Assembly: GCF_032854445.1 (NCBI RefSeq)
Contig: NC_088302.1
Location: 4,397,338 to 4,461,337, forward strand
Reading direction: 5' to 3'
Origin: Liolophura sinensis
Taxonomy: Eukaryota > Mollusca > Polyplacophora > Chitonida > Chitonidae
DNA: 64,000 bases
The notes beneath the pieces are model-generated. The model had not been told where the DNA came from. It did no database searches and saw nothing but the letters and a program-made list of their open reading frames with translations. Both the position numbers and the translations under genes were made by a program. Below, piece after piece: positions 1 to 11,937 of this stretch; the first letter of the stretch is position 1; the number at the start of each line of letters is the position of its first letter.

Positions 1-273
1 AGGTCTGTTACGACACTCAAAAAAAATGGCTTTCGATTTTGAACTTTGTCATACCCCATTTAATACTCACCTGTGTGTGTGCCTCATTACCGTCGAGCCC
101 AGTGGTTTTGACTACCCCCAGATGGTTGCAGTTTCTTGACCTATTAATCAATCGTGTCTTCAATTAATAAACTGTAAAGTCTACAACTTGCAATTCAAAC
201 GGTCGTCCATTTGTCCGTTATGTCGTAGGAGAAAGTTAAAAAAATCACTGAAATTGTAACAAGAAAACTGTGG

Positions 274-345
274 TTCCCATGCCGGGAATCGAACCCGGGC
301 CGCCTGGGTGAAAGCCAGGAATCCTAACCACTAGACCACATGGGA
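274..345 (-). tRNA. tRNA-Glu (anticodon TTC), apparently intact
   Basis: On the minus strand 72 nt fold as a complete cloverleaf. The acceptor stem is TCCCATG/CATGGGA with discriminator A. The anticodon stem CCTGG/CCAGG closes the loop CTTTCAC, which gives anticodon TTC. The T arm is CCGGG-TTCGATT-CCCGG, containing the B box GGTTCGATTCC. A TTTT run, the RNA polymerase III stop, lies just downstream (complement of 264-267). It is the only copy in the array in which I see no stem mismatch or indel. Confidence 0.95.
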
Positions 346-1096
346 GTTCTTCCCACAAATGAGAAATTAGCGTAATGTCACTGCAAAGCAAATCACAGCG
401 AAAGAGCAATGGGTTCACCCAGTTTGGTAGATGACGACGCTTCGCTTATAAAAAAAAGGTTTAACTGGTGGCAACCTTTCTCACCATATACCTTCTCTGT
501 GCAAATGAAAAACGAAGGAGACACACAAACACACAGTAAAGAATAACAAGGACGCCTTGCATATCTGCTATACACTTGTGGAAAATTTCATCCGTTATTT
601 CAGCAAGATCATAGGTCAGACAATTCATTTCAAAGTGCATCAAAAAATATCCAGGTTTGTTACGACACTCAAAAAGAATGCCTTTTAAATTTTGAAAAAA
701 TTGCCACACTGAATTTAATACTCACCGTTGCGTCTGCTTTTATACCTGTGGAAGTTTGATCAGTTATTTCAGCAAGATCAGAGGTCAGACAATTCTTTTC
801 AAAGTGCATCAAAAAATATGCAGGTCTGTTACGACACTCAAAAAAAAAAATGGCTTTCGATTTTGAACTTTGTCATACCCCATTTAATACTCACCTGTGT
901 GTGTGCTTCATTACCGTCGAGCCCAGTGGTTTTGACTACCCCCAGATGGTTGCAGTTTCTTGACCTATTAATCAATGGTGTCTTCAATTAATAAACTGTA
1001 AAGTTTACAACTTGCATTTCAAACGGCCGTCCATTTGTCCGCTATGTCGTAGGAGAAAGTTACAAAATCACTGAAATTGTAACAAGAAAACTGTGG

Positions 1097-1168
1097 TTGC
1101 CATGCCGGGAATCGAACCCGGGCCGCCTGGGTGAAAGCCAGGAATCCTAACCACTAGACCACATGGGA
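1097..1168 (-). tRNA. tRNA-Glu (TTC), one acceptor-stem mismatch
   Basis: Same 72-nt sequence as the copy at 274, except for one base in the 3' acceptor strand that breaks pair 2:71. The anticodon arm, T arm and downstream T run are kept. It may still be transcribed; function is uncertain. Confidence 0.85.
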
Positions 1169-1912
1169 GTTCTTCCCACAAATGAGAAATTAGCGTAATG
1201 TCACTGCAAAGCAAATCACAGCGCAAGAGCAATGGGTTCACCCAGTTTGGTAGATGGCGACGCTTCGCTTATAAAAAGGTTTAACTGGTGGCAACCTTTC
1301 TCACCATATACCTTCTCTGTGCAAATGAAAAACGAAGGAGACACACAAACACACAGTAAAGAATAACAAGGACGCCTTGCATGTCTGCTATATACTTGTG
1401 GAAAATTTCATCCGTTATTTCAGCAAGATCATAGGTCAGACAATTCATTTCAAAGTGCATCAAAAAATATCCAGGTTTGTTACGACACTCAAAAAGAATG
1501 CCATTTAAATTTTGAAAAATTGCCACACTGAATTTAATACTCACCGTTGCGTCTGCTTTTATACCTGTGGAAGTTTGATCAGTTATTTCAGCAAGATCAG
1601 AGGTCAGACAATTCTTTTCAAAGTGCATCAAAAAATATGCAGGTCTGTTACGACACTCAAAAAAAATGGCTTTCGATTTTGAACTTTGTCATACCCCATT
1701 TAATACTCACCTGTGTGTGTGCTTCATTACCGTCGAGCCCAGTGGTTTTGACTACCCCCAGATGGCTGCAGTTTCTTGACCTATTAATCAATCGTGTCTT
1801 CAATTAATAAACTGTAAAGTCTACAACTTGCAATTCAAACGGTCGTCCATTTGTCCGCTATGTCGTAGGAGAAAGTTACAAAATCACTGAAATTGTAACA
1901 AGAAAACTGTGG

Positions 1913-1986
1913 TTCCCAAGCCGGGAATCGAACCCGGGCCGCCTGGGTGAAAGCCAGGAATCCTAACCACTAGACCACATATGGGA
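1913..1986 (-). pseudogene. tRNA-Glu (TTC) copy with 2-nt insertion
   Basis: The anticodon and T arms match the intact copy. Two extra bases (AT) in the 5' acceptor strand and one change in the 3' strand spoil the acceptor stem. Probably a pseudogene. Confidence 0.8.
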
Positions 1987-2595
1987 GTTCTTCCCACAAA
2001 TGAGAAATTAGCGTAATGTCACTGCAAAGCAAATCACAGCGAAAGAGCAATGGGTTCACCCAGTTTGGTAGATGACGACGCTTCGCTTATAAAAAGGTTT
2101 AACTGGTGGCAACCTTTCTCACCATATACCTTCTCTGTGCAAATGAAAAACGAAGGAGACACACAAACACACAGTAAAGAATAACAAGGACGCCTTGCAT
2201 GTCTGCTATACACTTGTGGAAAATTTCATCCGTTATTTCAGCAAGATCATAGGTCAGACAATTCATTTCAAAGTGCATCAAAACATATCCAGGTTTGTTA
2301 CGACACTCAAAACGACTGATTTTTGATTTTTGAAAAATTGCCACACTGAATTTAATACTCACCGTTGCGTCTGCTATATACCTGTGGAAGTTCGATCAGT
2401 TATTTCAGCAAGATCATAGGTCAGACAATTCTTTTCAAAGTGCATCAAAAAATATGCAGGTCTGTTACGACACTCAAAAAAAATGGCTTTCGATTTTGAA
2501 CTTTGTCATACCCCATTTAATACTCACCTGTGTGTGTGCCTCATTACCGTCGAGACCAGTGCTTTTGACTACCCCCAGATGGCTTCACTTTCTTG

Positions 2596-2646
2596 ACCTA
2601 TTAATCAATCGTGTCTTCAATTAATAAACTGTAAAGTCTACAACTT
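2596..2646 (+). repeat. Left 51-bp direct repeat flanking the young LINE
   Basis: The 51 bases from ACCTATTAAT to ACAACTT are repeated without a mismatch at 7848-7898, on the other side of the LINE. The array phase resumes exactly after the second copy. The pair therefore behaves as a target-site duplication, unusually long for a LINE. Confidence 0.85.
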
Positions 2647-2814
2647 TTTTTTTTTTTTTGAATATTAAATAATTTATTCCCAATAAACAAATACAGAGTT
2701 GACATTATAATACATGAGCCCAATTAAAACAATATCTTTATCACAGTAGATGTGGGCTGTCGTCTTTTTACATTTATGCACGGTATATGTATTTACAACA
2801 GATTAAGTATTCCA

Positions 2815-5800
2815 TTACAGAAAGAACTTAAGCTTTGAGTTGTCAATAGCACATATAACGTTTCCTCTGGCCCATGTTTTCTGAAAATTGACTTTACTGA
2901 GACGGCAGAAGTCTGAATAAACTCGTGATTTTACACATGACTTAACAGAAGTAACTATGCTTGCAACAGATTTCCTTTTACCTTGAAAAACAGCCTCATT
3001 TCTAGCGCACCATACACAAAACAAACAAACTGTTATAAGATATGTGTACATTGAATTCTCGTCCTTTGATAAGGGTACACCAAACAGTTTGTGTATTAGA
3101 TCCTTCTCTGAAAAAGCAGGGAAAAAGCTTCCATACATCCAAAAAAGCCTTTGAAAATTCAACAGTACCTGTTGTGTAACGTTGCATTCTACAAACAAAT
3201 GATTCCTGGTTTCGGATTTACCACAAAAGCTACACAAATCATCTGTGCATGTATTTCTTCTTAAGAGAATCTCCTTGACAGGCAGAATATTATGAACTAA
3301 TTTAAACGAAAAATTTATAAGATTGTTATCCATGAAGGCGTTGAACACTGTACGCCATACCCGAGGCCACGGTAACATTGGTTGAGAAGCTACAACTCTC
3401 GGAGGTTCAGAAATCTTGGACAGAAAGGCGCTATATATAAATTTATTGTGAAACATTGCTGGAGATAACTGTTGACCACGATAAAATTCTTTCCAGGCAG
3501 ACAACACAAACCTATGAAAGGCTGGGAGCATTAACAAGTGCGGTAAGCTTGACCTCGCAAACTCTGGCTTAACCTGGTTTAGTGAAATTCCAAGCCGGTA
3601 AATAGCAAAATATCTCCAATCCGCTTCAGTGTCATTCAATAATTTTAAGACATGTTTGACTGCAAATACCTTCAGTTTGCAAAAAATATTGTGGATATTT
3701 AACCCACCGTTATCATATGCATTAAACAAAACAGATCTCTTAATAGCTTCTGGTTTGCCATTCCAAAGAAACTTAAAGACATGCTGAGTACAGTGTAAAA
3801 TACATTTTGGTGTTAAGATAAAACATTGGCCAATATACCACAGAACAGACAAGGCAACAGTGTTAATTATAACAGCCCGGCCCCGCATTGTAAGGTACCG
3901 GTCACCCCAACATGACACATTTTTTTTACTTTCATGAGTACACGTTCAATGTTTAGATCTTCCTGGTTTTCACCAAAATATACACCACATATTTTAATGT
4001 TTTCCACAGTCCTAAAGCCGGCTACAGTATCGTCACTGACCTTCCATGTACCAATAGGAAGTACCACACTTTTAGCCACATTAAGTTTAGCCCCTGATGC
4101 TCTTCCAAATTCATGGACCAATTTAATAACATGATGAGCTGATTCTTCATCAGACACAATAATCGTAGCGTCGTCAGCATGTGCAGCAATCTTAACCTGT
4201 CTGCTTGTACCAGGCATAGGTATACCTCTAATTCTTTCACACTGCCTGACAGCCTTTATAAAGGGTTCTAAAGTAAGTATGTACAGTAATGGTGATAATG
4301 CACATCCTTGTCTAACACCTCTTTCTAGAGCAAACTGTTCAGTAACATAACCATTAACTAATACAGAGCTATTTATATCAGTATATAATAACCTCACCCA
4401 TCTGCAAAATGATGGGCCAAAATTATACTTTTCTAAACAATTAAATAAGAAAGATCATTCAACCCTATCAAATGCTTTTTCTTGGTCTAAGCTAATAAAG
4501 CAAGCATCCAATTCTTTTTGACCTACATAGTCATATGTGCTTCTTAATTGATGCACGTTATCCAAAATTGATCTGCCAGGAACACCAGATGTCTGGCATT
4601 TGTCTACAACACTAGCCACCACTACTTTGAGACGATTACATAAGGCTCTAGACAATATCTTGTAATCTACATTTAACAGAGAGATAGGACGCCAGTTCTT
4701 TATCATATTCGAATTTTCAGTAACTTTACACAGCAATGTTATCAAACCTGACTTCTGGCTTAAGCTCAAGCAGCCCTGGCTGTAGCATTGATTTATAACC
4801 TGGGTATATGTGTCTCCAATAACTGACCAATAGTGAAGATAAAATTCACATGGCAAACCATCACTGCCTGGTGACTTATATTTAGACATACCTTTAAGGG
4901 CAGCAAATAATTCATCATTTGACATAATTCCTTCACAGGCACCCCTATCAGCACTGTTCAAACAAGGCAAGGAGGACAAAAACTTATTTTGGGCATCTGT
5001 GTCAACCCCTTGAGAAGAATACAAACTCTTATAATAACTGCACACACATTTAGAGATGTCTGCTTGTTTGTCATGTATACATGATTCGTCTCTATGACAT
5101 TTCATAGATTTTATCATTTTCTTCTTAGAACGCCCAGACTCACGTTGTAGAAAGTACCTTGTTGGCTTTTCATTGTCTAGAAAATGGGAAGCCTTAGCTC
5201 GAATTATTGAGCCCCTTTTACCTTCTGCCTGAATGTCGTTTATGGTGGCTTTCAGTCTAGAAATTTCATTTTTGTTCCCTACTGGGTCAGATTTCAGACT
5301 ATTCAGTTCTTGATTTAAATCCCTTAGCTTTTGCTTTGATACCTTATTTTTCTTTCCAGAGTATTCTTGAATTATCTGTTTGGCTTTGGCTTTGAAATAA
5401 TCCGACTTTTCAATAATATCTACTATATACCCAGTCCCAAAAATGTCCTCGTGCAATTTCTCAATGCTATGTAACAATTCTGCTTCCCCCAGCACAGACA
5501 CATTACACTTCCAATAGCTTGGACCCCACACAAAGGCATTTCTAAAACACAAATCAATAAAAATACATGAGTGGTCTGAAAAGGATAGCGGAACAAAATC
5601 AGCCAATGTAACACAGTCTTGTAATGAGGTAGATACATAAAATCTATCGATTCTAGATGCTACCTGACCCCTACACCATGTATACACTTGACAATTTGGA
5701 TACAGTTTTCTGTAAACATCACAAAGTGAAAAATCATGTTTTAAACAGTTCATTTCAATTTTACCAAAGTTACTTGTTAATGGATCACCTCCATAATTGT

Positions 5801-6257
5801 CCAGGTTATTGTTTTCAACAAAGTTAAAATCACCACCTAAAATTACAGGACTACTTCCAGCGATAAGTTTGTCCATATTCCGAATAAATTCTTTCCTATC
5901 AACAGGCGCATTAGGTGCATATATAGATATTAATTTAACCGGCGTATCATTTATGACTGCTGATATCGCCACATATCGACCCTCAGGACAGCATTGCACA
6001 TGCTTAATTGTGCAATCCACAGAATATCTAACAATAATTCCGACACCACAACTCTGAGTCGAACCATAAACCCACCTGCAATCACCAGGTATATTGAGTT
6101 TTTTAGTGTCACTATAACAGGCAAAATGCGTTTCTTGTAAGAAAAGTATGTCAATATTATTTTCGAATACAAAGTCTCTAACTTGGTGCTTTTTTACATC
6201 ATTTCGGAGCCCATTCACATTCAGTGAAGCAACTCTTACACTGTCAAGGACAGACAT
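2815..6257 (-). pseudogene. LINE ORF2: APE endonuclease + reverse transcriptase + C-terminal CCHC
   Basis: Product would nick target DNA and copy the LINE RNA into it (target-primed reverse transcription). The likely start is the ATG at 6255-6257, just before VRVASLNVNGLR, about 50 nt after the ORF1 stop. Endonuclease landmarks in order are LFLQETHF, IYAPN, ILGGDFNF, ASRIDRFYVS and SDHSCIF. RT landmarks are SPGSDGLPCEFY, NWRPISLLNVDYKILSRAL, GVPGRSILDNV, SLDQEKAFDRV and GVRQGCALSPLL, then AAHADDATII at the catalytic site, where YADD or FADD is usual. A C-terminal CX2CX6HX4C knuckle (CSFCGKSETRNHLFVEC) lies near 3200. Two lesions: a TGA at 4455-4457 where family members have Trp after KAFDRVE, and a one-base loss in the T run at 3920-3927 (eight Ts where nine would keep frame). 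Confidence 0.9.
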
Positions 6258-6310
6258 GCAGATAACTAAAAGTAATACCTTGAAAGTTGATGGGTAATTA
6301 AAGAGACGCA

Positions 6311-7742
6311 CTATACCTTCTTCTTCCCCTTCCTCGTCTTCTTTCGAATGTCTACCACTGACATCTCGGTGATCTCCATGGGTCGCGGTGTCATTTGAGT
6401 CTGAGGAAAACCAGTCGGATCTGCACACAAGTCACCCACATTGACACCTGCGATATCCTCTTCTCGAGTGCTTACCGCACCGACACTGGCATCAGCCTGA
6501 GAACCAGCCACTGTATCATTTCTTGAATCCTGAGTTTCAATAACTCGTAAACAATCTGAAACTTCGTTCACCGCCCCAACAAGCTGTGAATTACTGACAC
6601 TAGTAAGTGCCTCATGTTCCTCTAGTTTTCGCTTTTTCTGTTCCGGTCCTGACTGCCGAGAAGAAACTGCACTTACCCCAGCTTCGGTGAACGCCACGGT
6701 GCAGTCAGCCTGCACTACCTCCTGCTCTGCCTCAGTCTCTCCCCCTGCCGCTATCAGACAGCCTTCTCGCTCACCGTCCTCGTCGGATAAGCTTTCAGCA
6801 GAGTCAGTGTCAACACTGTCCCCCTCCTCCTCTCCCCCCTCGGACTCACTAGTAACGGACTCCCCCTCCACATCTACCTCGCCCTCCTGATCGCCGTTAT
6901 GTTCCATGCGAACAACAGTAGCCTGTGACACTGCTACGTTGTCACCCTTCACCCGTGCTGCATACGAGCACGCACGGGCACAACACTCACTGATGGTGTG
7001 GGCTGCAGAGCCGCACGAGCGGCACAAATCGTCACAGTCTTTTTCCCCGTGTGGATTTTCATGAGGAGAAAATCCATTGCAGTTCTCACACCACACCGAT
7101 TTACACTGGGCAATCTTGTGATTCTTTTGCCCACATCTCCTACATTCATAAATCTGGCCAGGGTATGTAAACATCACCACATCACCAGCAAAACTTATAA
7201 AGTTCGGCACGTACCTGGTCTTATGGCACCGAAACCTGTACACTCGTATGCCAGTCCTTACATGAGCGATCTCAGCTTGGGAAAACTTAGGTTTGTTTAC
7301 ACTTACACTAAGGCTGTAACGCCGCCGCTATTATGTCATCGAACATTTCCTCCAAGGCCCAGTGCACAGTTAAATTCATGTAGATCGAGCTCGCCGGCAC
7401 AATGCTCCACATAGTATTCCCCATAACAAAATTCCCTTTACTCAACAACCTGCTATGAGCTGCCTGGGTGGCCACACGAACGTAGAACATTTTTTTCAAA
7501 TAATTCTTCTGAAAGCTGACTAATTCTGCCTTTATGTCAATCAAGTCGGACAACACACCAATAAAGTCTCTCTGAACAGCGCTAGAAAAACTGTCAATAC
7601 TCTGCGTGGAAATCGCTACGGACAAGGTTCGATCAGGTTTGGCTGCAGGGTTGTACGACACAGGATTCGACATCCTTACAGAATTAGGGCTACGCCCAAA
7701 ACAATCTTTACCTTTAACAAGCTCAGTACAATTCCGGCACAC
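6311..7742 (-). pseudogene. LINE ORF1: nucleic-acid-binding protein with CCHC knuckles
   Basis: ORF1 proteins of this LINE group package the element RNA. The N-terminal half (to about 7308) contains FYVRVATQAAHSRLLSKG. The second part carries YECRRCGQKNHKIAQC (CX2CX4HX4C), a Cys/His-rich middle with CENCNGF, and CRSCGSAAHTISEC. An acidic Glu/Ser-rich segment follows and the protein ends at 6311. The order, a folded domain with a VYRFRCHK-like strand just before the knuckles, resembles Tx1-type ORF1. The frame shifts near 7300 between the two halves. The end of ORF1 is followed closely by ORF2. Confidence 0.82.
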
Positions 7743-7847
7743 TACAGCTGCTCCGAACGAAATTCCTCACGTTGTTGTTGTACTCAGTATTTGCCAGGAG
7801 CTCGTGAAACACGTCTGCACTCTCAGGACACCAAGTTACTCTCCTTT

Positions 7848-7898
7848 ACCTATTAATCAATCGTGTCTTCAATTAATAAACTGTAAAGTCTACAACTT
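7848..7898 (+). repeat. Right 51-bp direct repeat flanking the young LINE
   Basis: Identical to 2596-2646. It continues directly into normal spacer sequence (GCAATTCAAACGG), as in uninterrupted units. Confidence 0.85.
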
Positions 7899-7981
7899 GC
7901 AATTCAAACGGTCGTTCATTTGTATGCTATGTCGTAGGAGAAAGTTACAAAATCACTGAAATTGTAACAAGAAACCTGTGG

Positions 7982-8052
7982 TTGCCATGCCGGGAATCGA
8001 ACCCGGGCCGCCTGGGTGAAAGAAGGAATCCTAACCACTAGACCACATGGGA
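7982..8052 (-). pseudogene. tRNA-Glu copy, anticodon arm damaged
   Basis: 71 nt. The 5' anticodon-stem strand has lost a base and changed (AGAAGGAAT where intact copies have AGCCAGGAAT on the plus strand), so the stem cannot form. It shares this defect with 10782-10852, so the two may share a recent ancestor or conversion event. Confidence 0.85.
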
Positions 8053-8796
8053 TTTCTTCACAAAAGTGAGAAATTAGCGTAATGTCACTGCAAAGCAAAT
8101 CACAGCGAAAGAGCATTGGGTTCACCCTGTTTGGTAGATGACGACGCTTCGCTTACAAAAAGGTTTAACTGGTGGCAACCTTTCTCACCATATACCTTCT
8201 CTGTGCAAATGAAAAACGAAGGAGACACACAAACACACAGTAAAGAATAACAAGGACGCCTTGCATGTCTGCTATACACTTGTGGAAAATTTCATCCGTT
8301 ATTTCAGCAAGATCATAGGTCAGACAATTTATTTCAAAGTGCATCAAAAAATATCCAGGTTTGTTACGACACTAAAAAAGAATGCCTTTTAATTTTTGAA
8401 AAATTGCCACACTGAATTTAATACTCACCGTTGCGTCTGCTTTATACCTGTGGAAGTTTGATCAGTTATTTCAGCAAGATCAGAGGTCAGACAGTTCTTT
8501 TCAAAGTGCATCAAAAAATATGCAGGTCTGTTACGACACTCAAACAAAAATGGCTTTCGATTTTAAACTTTGTCATACCCCATTTAATACTCACCTGTGT
8601 GTGTGCCTCATTACCGTCGAGACGAGTGGTTTTCACTACCCCCAGATGGCTGCAGTTTCTTGACCTATTAATCAATCGTGTCTTCAATTAATAAACTGTA
8701 AAGTCTACAACTTGAAATTCAAATGGTCGTCCATTTGTCCGCTATGTCGTAGGAGAAAGTTACAAAATCAACGAAATTGTAACAAGAAACCTGTGG

Positions 8797-8868
8797 TTCC
8801 CATGCCGGGAATCGAACCCGGGCCGCCTGGGTGAAAGCCAGGAATCCTAACCACTAGACCACATGGGT
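8797..8868 (-). tRNA. tRNA-Glu (TTC), changed first base
   Basis: Anticodon, D and T arms match the intact copy. The first acceptor base is changed, so pair 1:72 is lost. The flanking segment next to the tRNA 5' end is partly deleted. Possibly still functional, but a pseudogene is as likely. Confidence 0.7.
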
Positions 8869-9592
8869 CACTGTGTAATGTCACTGCAAAGCAAATCACA
8901 GCGAAAAAGCTATGGGTTCACCCTGTTTGGTAGATGACGACGCTTCTCTTATAAAAAGGTTTAACTGGTGGCAACCTTTCTCACCATATACCTTCTCTGT
9001 GCAAATAAAAAACGAAGGAGACACACAAACACACAGTAAAGAATAACAAGGACGCCTTGCATGTCTGCTATACACTTGTGGAAAATTTCATCCGTTATTT
9101 CAGCAAGATCATAGGTCAGACAATTCATTTCAAAGTGCATCAAAAAATATCCAGGTTTGTTACGACACTCAAAAAGAATGCCTTTTAATTTTTGAAAAAT
9201 TGCCACACTGAATTTAATACTCACCGTTGCGTCTGCTTTTATACCTGTGAAAGTTTGATCAGTTATTTCAGCAAGATCAGAGGTCAGACAATTCTTTTCA
9301 AAGTGCATCAAAAAATATGCAGGTCTGTTACGACACTCAAAAAAAATGGCTTTGGATTTTAAACTTTGTCATACCCCATTTAATACTCACCTGTGTGTGT
9401 GTTTCATTACCGTCGAGACCAGTGCTTTTGACTACCCCCAGATGGCTGCAGTTTCTTGACCTATTAATTAATTGTGCCTTCAATTAATAAACTGTAAAGT
9501 CTACAACTTGCATTTCAAACGGTCGTCCGTTTGTCTGTCATGTCGTAGGAAAAAGTTGCAAAGTCACTGAAATTGTGACAAGAAAACTGTGG

Positions 9593-9664
9593 TTCCCATG
9601 CCGGGAATCGAACCCGTGCCCTTTGGGTGAAAGCCAGGAAACCTAACCACTAGACCACATGGGA
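9593..9664 (-). pseudogene. tRNA-Glu copy with several substitutions
   Basis: Full length at 72 nt, but with changes in the T arm and variable region (CCCGTGCCCTTTGG on the plus strand in place of CCCGGGCCGCCTGG) and in the anticodon-arm flank. Stem pairing is broken. Confidence 0.8.
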
Positions 9665-9993
9665 TTTCTACACAATGATGAGAAATTAGCGTAATGTCAC
9701 TGCAAAGCAAATCACAGCGAAAGAGCTATGGGTTCACCCTGTTTTGTAGATAACGCTTCGCTTGTAAAAAGGTTTAACTGGTGGCAACCTTTCTCACCAT
9801 ATACCTTCTCTGTGCAAATGGAAAACGAAGGAGACACACAAACACACAGTAAAGAATGACAAGGACGCCTTGCATGTCTGCTATACACTTGTGGAAAATT
9901 TCATCCGTTATTTCAGCAAGATCATAGGTCAGACAATTCTTTTCAAAGTGCATCAAAAAATATCCAGGTTTGTTACGACACTCAAAAAGAATG

Positions 9994-10356
9994 ACCGGCC
10001 CGGATAGCACAGTTAGTAGAGCGCCCGCTTCGGGGCTGGTAGATCCAGGATCAGTCCTTGATCGAGTCACACCTAAGACTTTAAAAGAGGAAGTTGTAAC
10101 TTCCTCGCTTGGCCTTCAGCATGAAGGGGATAGTGCAACGACTGGTTGACCCGTATCAGTATAATGGCTCGGGCGGGGCGGCTTACTTGCCTTCGGTAAG
10201 TCGTCTCAGTGAAGCAGCACTAAATAAGAGAGCGGTGGAAATCCGTCCTGCAACAAGGAGGCACATTACATGTACATGCACCCTAATGATTCCTTCGTCG
10301 TCATATGACTGGAAAATTGTTGAGTACGACGTTAAACTCCAAGCACTCACTCACTC
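9994..10356 (+). mobile_element. tRNA-derived SINE, family 2
   Basis: Insertion inside a 170-bp sub-repeat of the array, flanked by the perfect 14-bp duplication ACTCAAAAAGAATG (9980-9993 and 10357-10370). The head reads CCGGCCCGGATAGCACAG and AGAGCGCCCGCTTCGG, a tRNA-like A box. The tail reads GAGTACGACGTTAAACTCC followed by CACTCACTCACTC. Relatives lie at 35361-35692, 43616-44031 and 47589-47776. Confidence 0.9.
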
Positions 10357-10781
10357 ACTCAAAAAGAATGCCGTTTGATTTTTGAAAAATTGCCACACTG
10401 AATTTAATACTTACCGTTTCGTCTGCTTTATACCTGTGGAAGTTTGATCAGTTATTTCAGCAAGATCATAGGTCAGACAATTTCTTTCACAGTGCATCAA
10501 AAAGTATGCATGTCTGTTACGACACTCAAAAAGAATTGCTTTCGAATTTAAACATTGCCATACCGCACTTAATACTCACCTGTGGGTGTGCCTCATTACG
10601 GCCGAGCCCAGTTGCTTTGACTACCCCCAGATTGCTGCAGTTTCTTGACCTATAGATGAACCGTGCCTTCATCTAATAAACAGTAAAATATACAACTTGC
10701 ATTTCAAATTGTCGTCCGTTTGTATGCTATGTCGTATGAAACAGTTGCAAAATAACTGAAATTGTAACAGGAAAACTGTGG

Positions 10782-10852
10782 TTCCCATGCCGGGAATCGA
10801 ACCTGGGCCGCCTGGGTGAAAGAAGGAATCCTAACCACTAGACCACATGGGA
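10782..10852 (-). pseudogene. tRNA-Glu copy, anticodon arm damaged
   Basis: 71 nt with the same anticodon-stem defect as 7982-8052 and one further T-arm change. Confidence 0.85.
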
Positions 10853-11463
10853 TTTCCGTGCAACAAAGAGAAATTAGCGTAATGTCACTGCAAAGCAAAT
10901 CACAGAGAAAGAGCAATGGGTTCACCCTGTTTGGTAGATGACGACGCTTCGCTTATAAAAAGGTTTAACTGGTGGCAATCTTTCTCACCATATACCTTCT
11001 CTGTGCAAATGAAAAACGAAGGAAACACACAAACACACAATAAAAATTAACAAGGACGCCTTGCATGTCTGCTATACACTTGTGGAAAATTTCATCCGTT
11101 ATTTCAGCAAGATCATAGGTCAGACAATTTCTTTCAAACTGCTTAAAAAATATCCAGTTTTTTTACGACACTCAAAAGCATGTCTTTCTATTCAAAAAAT
11201 GGCCATACTGCATTTAGCACTTACCTGATTACCGTCGAGCCCAGTGGCTTTGATTACCCTTATTTCCGCCTTATTACCGTCGAGGCCAATGGCTTTGACT
11301 GCCCTCAGATCGATCAATTTTTTGGACCTGTAGAGAAACCGTGTCTTCAATTCCTAAACATTGAAGTCTACAATTTACATTTAAAAAGATCGTCCGTTTG
11401 TCTGCTATGTTGTAAAAAAGAGTTGCAAAATTACCAAACACTGTAACAAGAAGAAAACATTTG

Positions 11464-11504
11464 TTCTTATGCGGAGAATCGTCTGGGTGAAAGGCAGGAA
11501 ACCT
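11464..11504 (-). pseudogene. 3' half of a tRNA-Glu copy split by the old LINE
   Basis: Degenerate T arm and anticodon region (GTCTGGGTGAAAGGCAGGAA on the plus strand). It breaks off at 11504, where a decayed T-rich stretch begins. The matching 5' half lies at 15956-15990. Confidence 0.75.
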
Positions 11505-11937
11505 TTTAGTTTTCTTTTGAAAAAGTTTTAGTAACATTACCAACATATTTTATAAAATGGGTTAACAATGGATCGTTAAGAGGATGACTGATTCCATGCG
11601 CATTTCAAAAATAAGAAAATAAGACACAAATCGCTATCTACATACCCTATTTTTAAAAGCTTCTCCGTTGTATACATAGAATCATGACAAATTTAAAAAT
11701 TTAGCTGAGTACAATCAGGTCGCTTTCCATGCAATACAGTACAACTCCATTAATGATCAGTATCAATGTTTGGAAAAACCCTTAACCAGTGCCGCACTGA
11801 AGCAGGCTCTACCAACGTTTCTGTGAGAAGTAGGTTATAAAATTCCTTGGTTATCAAGAATGAAACAGGCGTACTACTTGGGGGCAAGTATTCCTATTTG
11901 ATATACAAGCAGTAGCACTACCATCAACTATTCTGAG

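Larger units (their letters stand above)
1..2646 (-). repeat. Tandem array of ~815-bp units, each with a tRNA-Glu sequence (left block)
   Basis: Three successive tRNA-Glu sequences start at 274, 1097 and 1913, a spacing of 823 and 816 bp, and the spacers between them are nearly identical. The window opens in mid-unit. Each unit holds the tRNA, a stretch ending in a TATAAAAAGG-like sequence, and two diverged copies of a 170-bp sub-repeat (for example 571 onward and 741 onward), each ending in AATACTCACC. The block stops where a LINE has inserted. Short reading frames recur in every unit, but they follow from the repeat and I do not regard them as genes. Confidence 0.93.
2647..7847 (-). mobile_element. 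Tx1/L1-like LINE, near full length, recently inactivated
   Basis: The element reads on the minus strand: short 5' region, ORF1 with CCHC knuckles, ORF2 with APE endonuclease and reverse transcriptase, short 3' UTR with AATAAA (complement near 2676) and a poly(A) tail seen as a T run at 2645-2659. It lies between perfect 51-bp direct repeats and interrupts the spacer of a tRNA-Glu unit about 0.1 kb downstream of the tRNA. Family placement rests on the RT block around SPGSDGLPCEFY, SLDQEKAFDRV and RGVRQGCALSPLLY, and on the three-knuckle ORF1; these recall the Tx1 clade. ORF1 has one frame break and ORF2 one stop and one frameshift, so loss of activity looks recent. Confidence 0.9.
7899..11504 (-). 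repeat. tRNA-Glu tandem array (right block)
   Basis: The ~815-bp units resume after the LINE, with tRNA-Glu copies at 7982, 8797, 9593, 10782 and a half copy ending at 11504. Spacing is 815, 796 and 1189 bp; the last falls to about 815 once the inserted SINE at 9994-10356 is removed. Divergence rises to the right, and the last unit is shortened and heavily changed. The unit with the tRNA at 8797 lacks about 30 bp beside the tRNA. Confidence 0.9.

Noticed and set aside
1281-1631. Recurring frames in every array unit (for example LTYDLAEITDE peptides)
   Set aside because: Their conservation follows from repeat identity, frames are lost in several units, there is no family resemblance, and the sub-repeat duplication explains the internal similarity.
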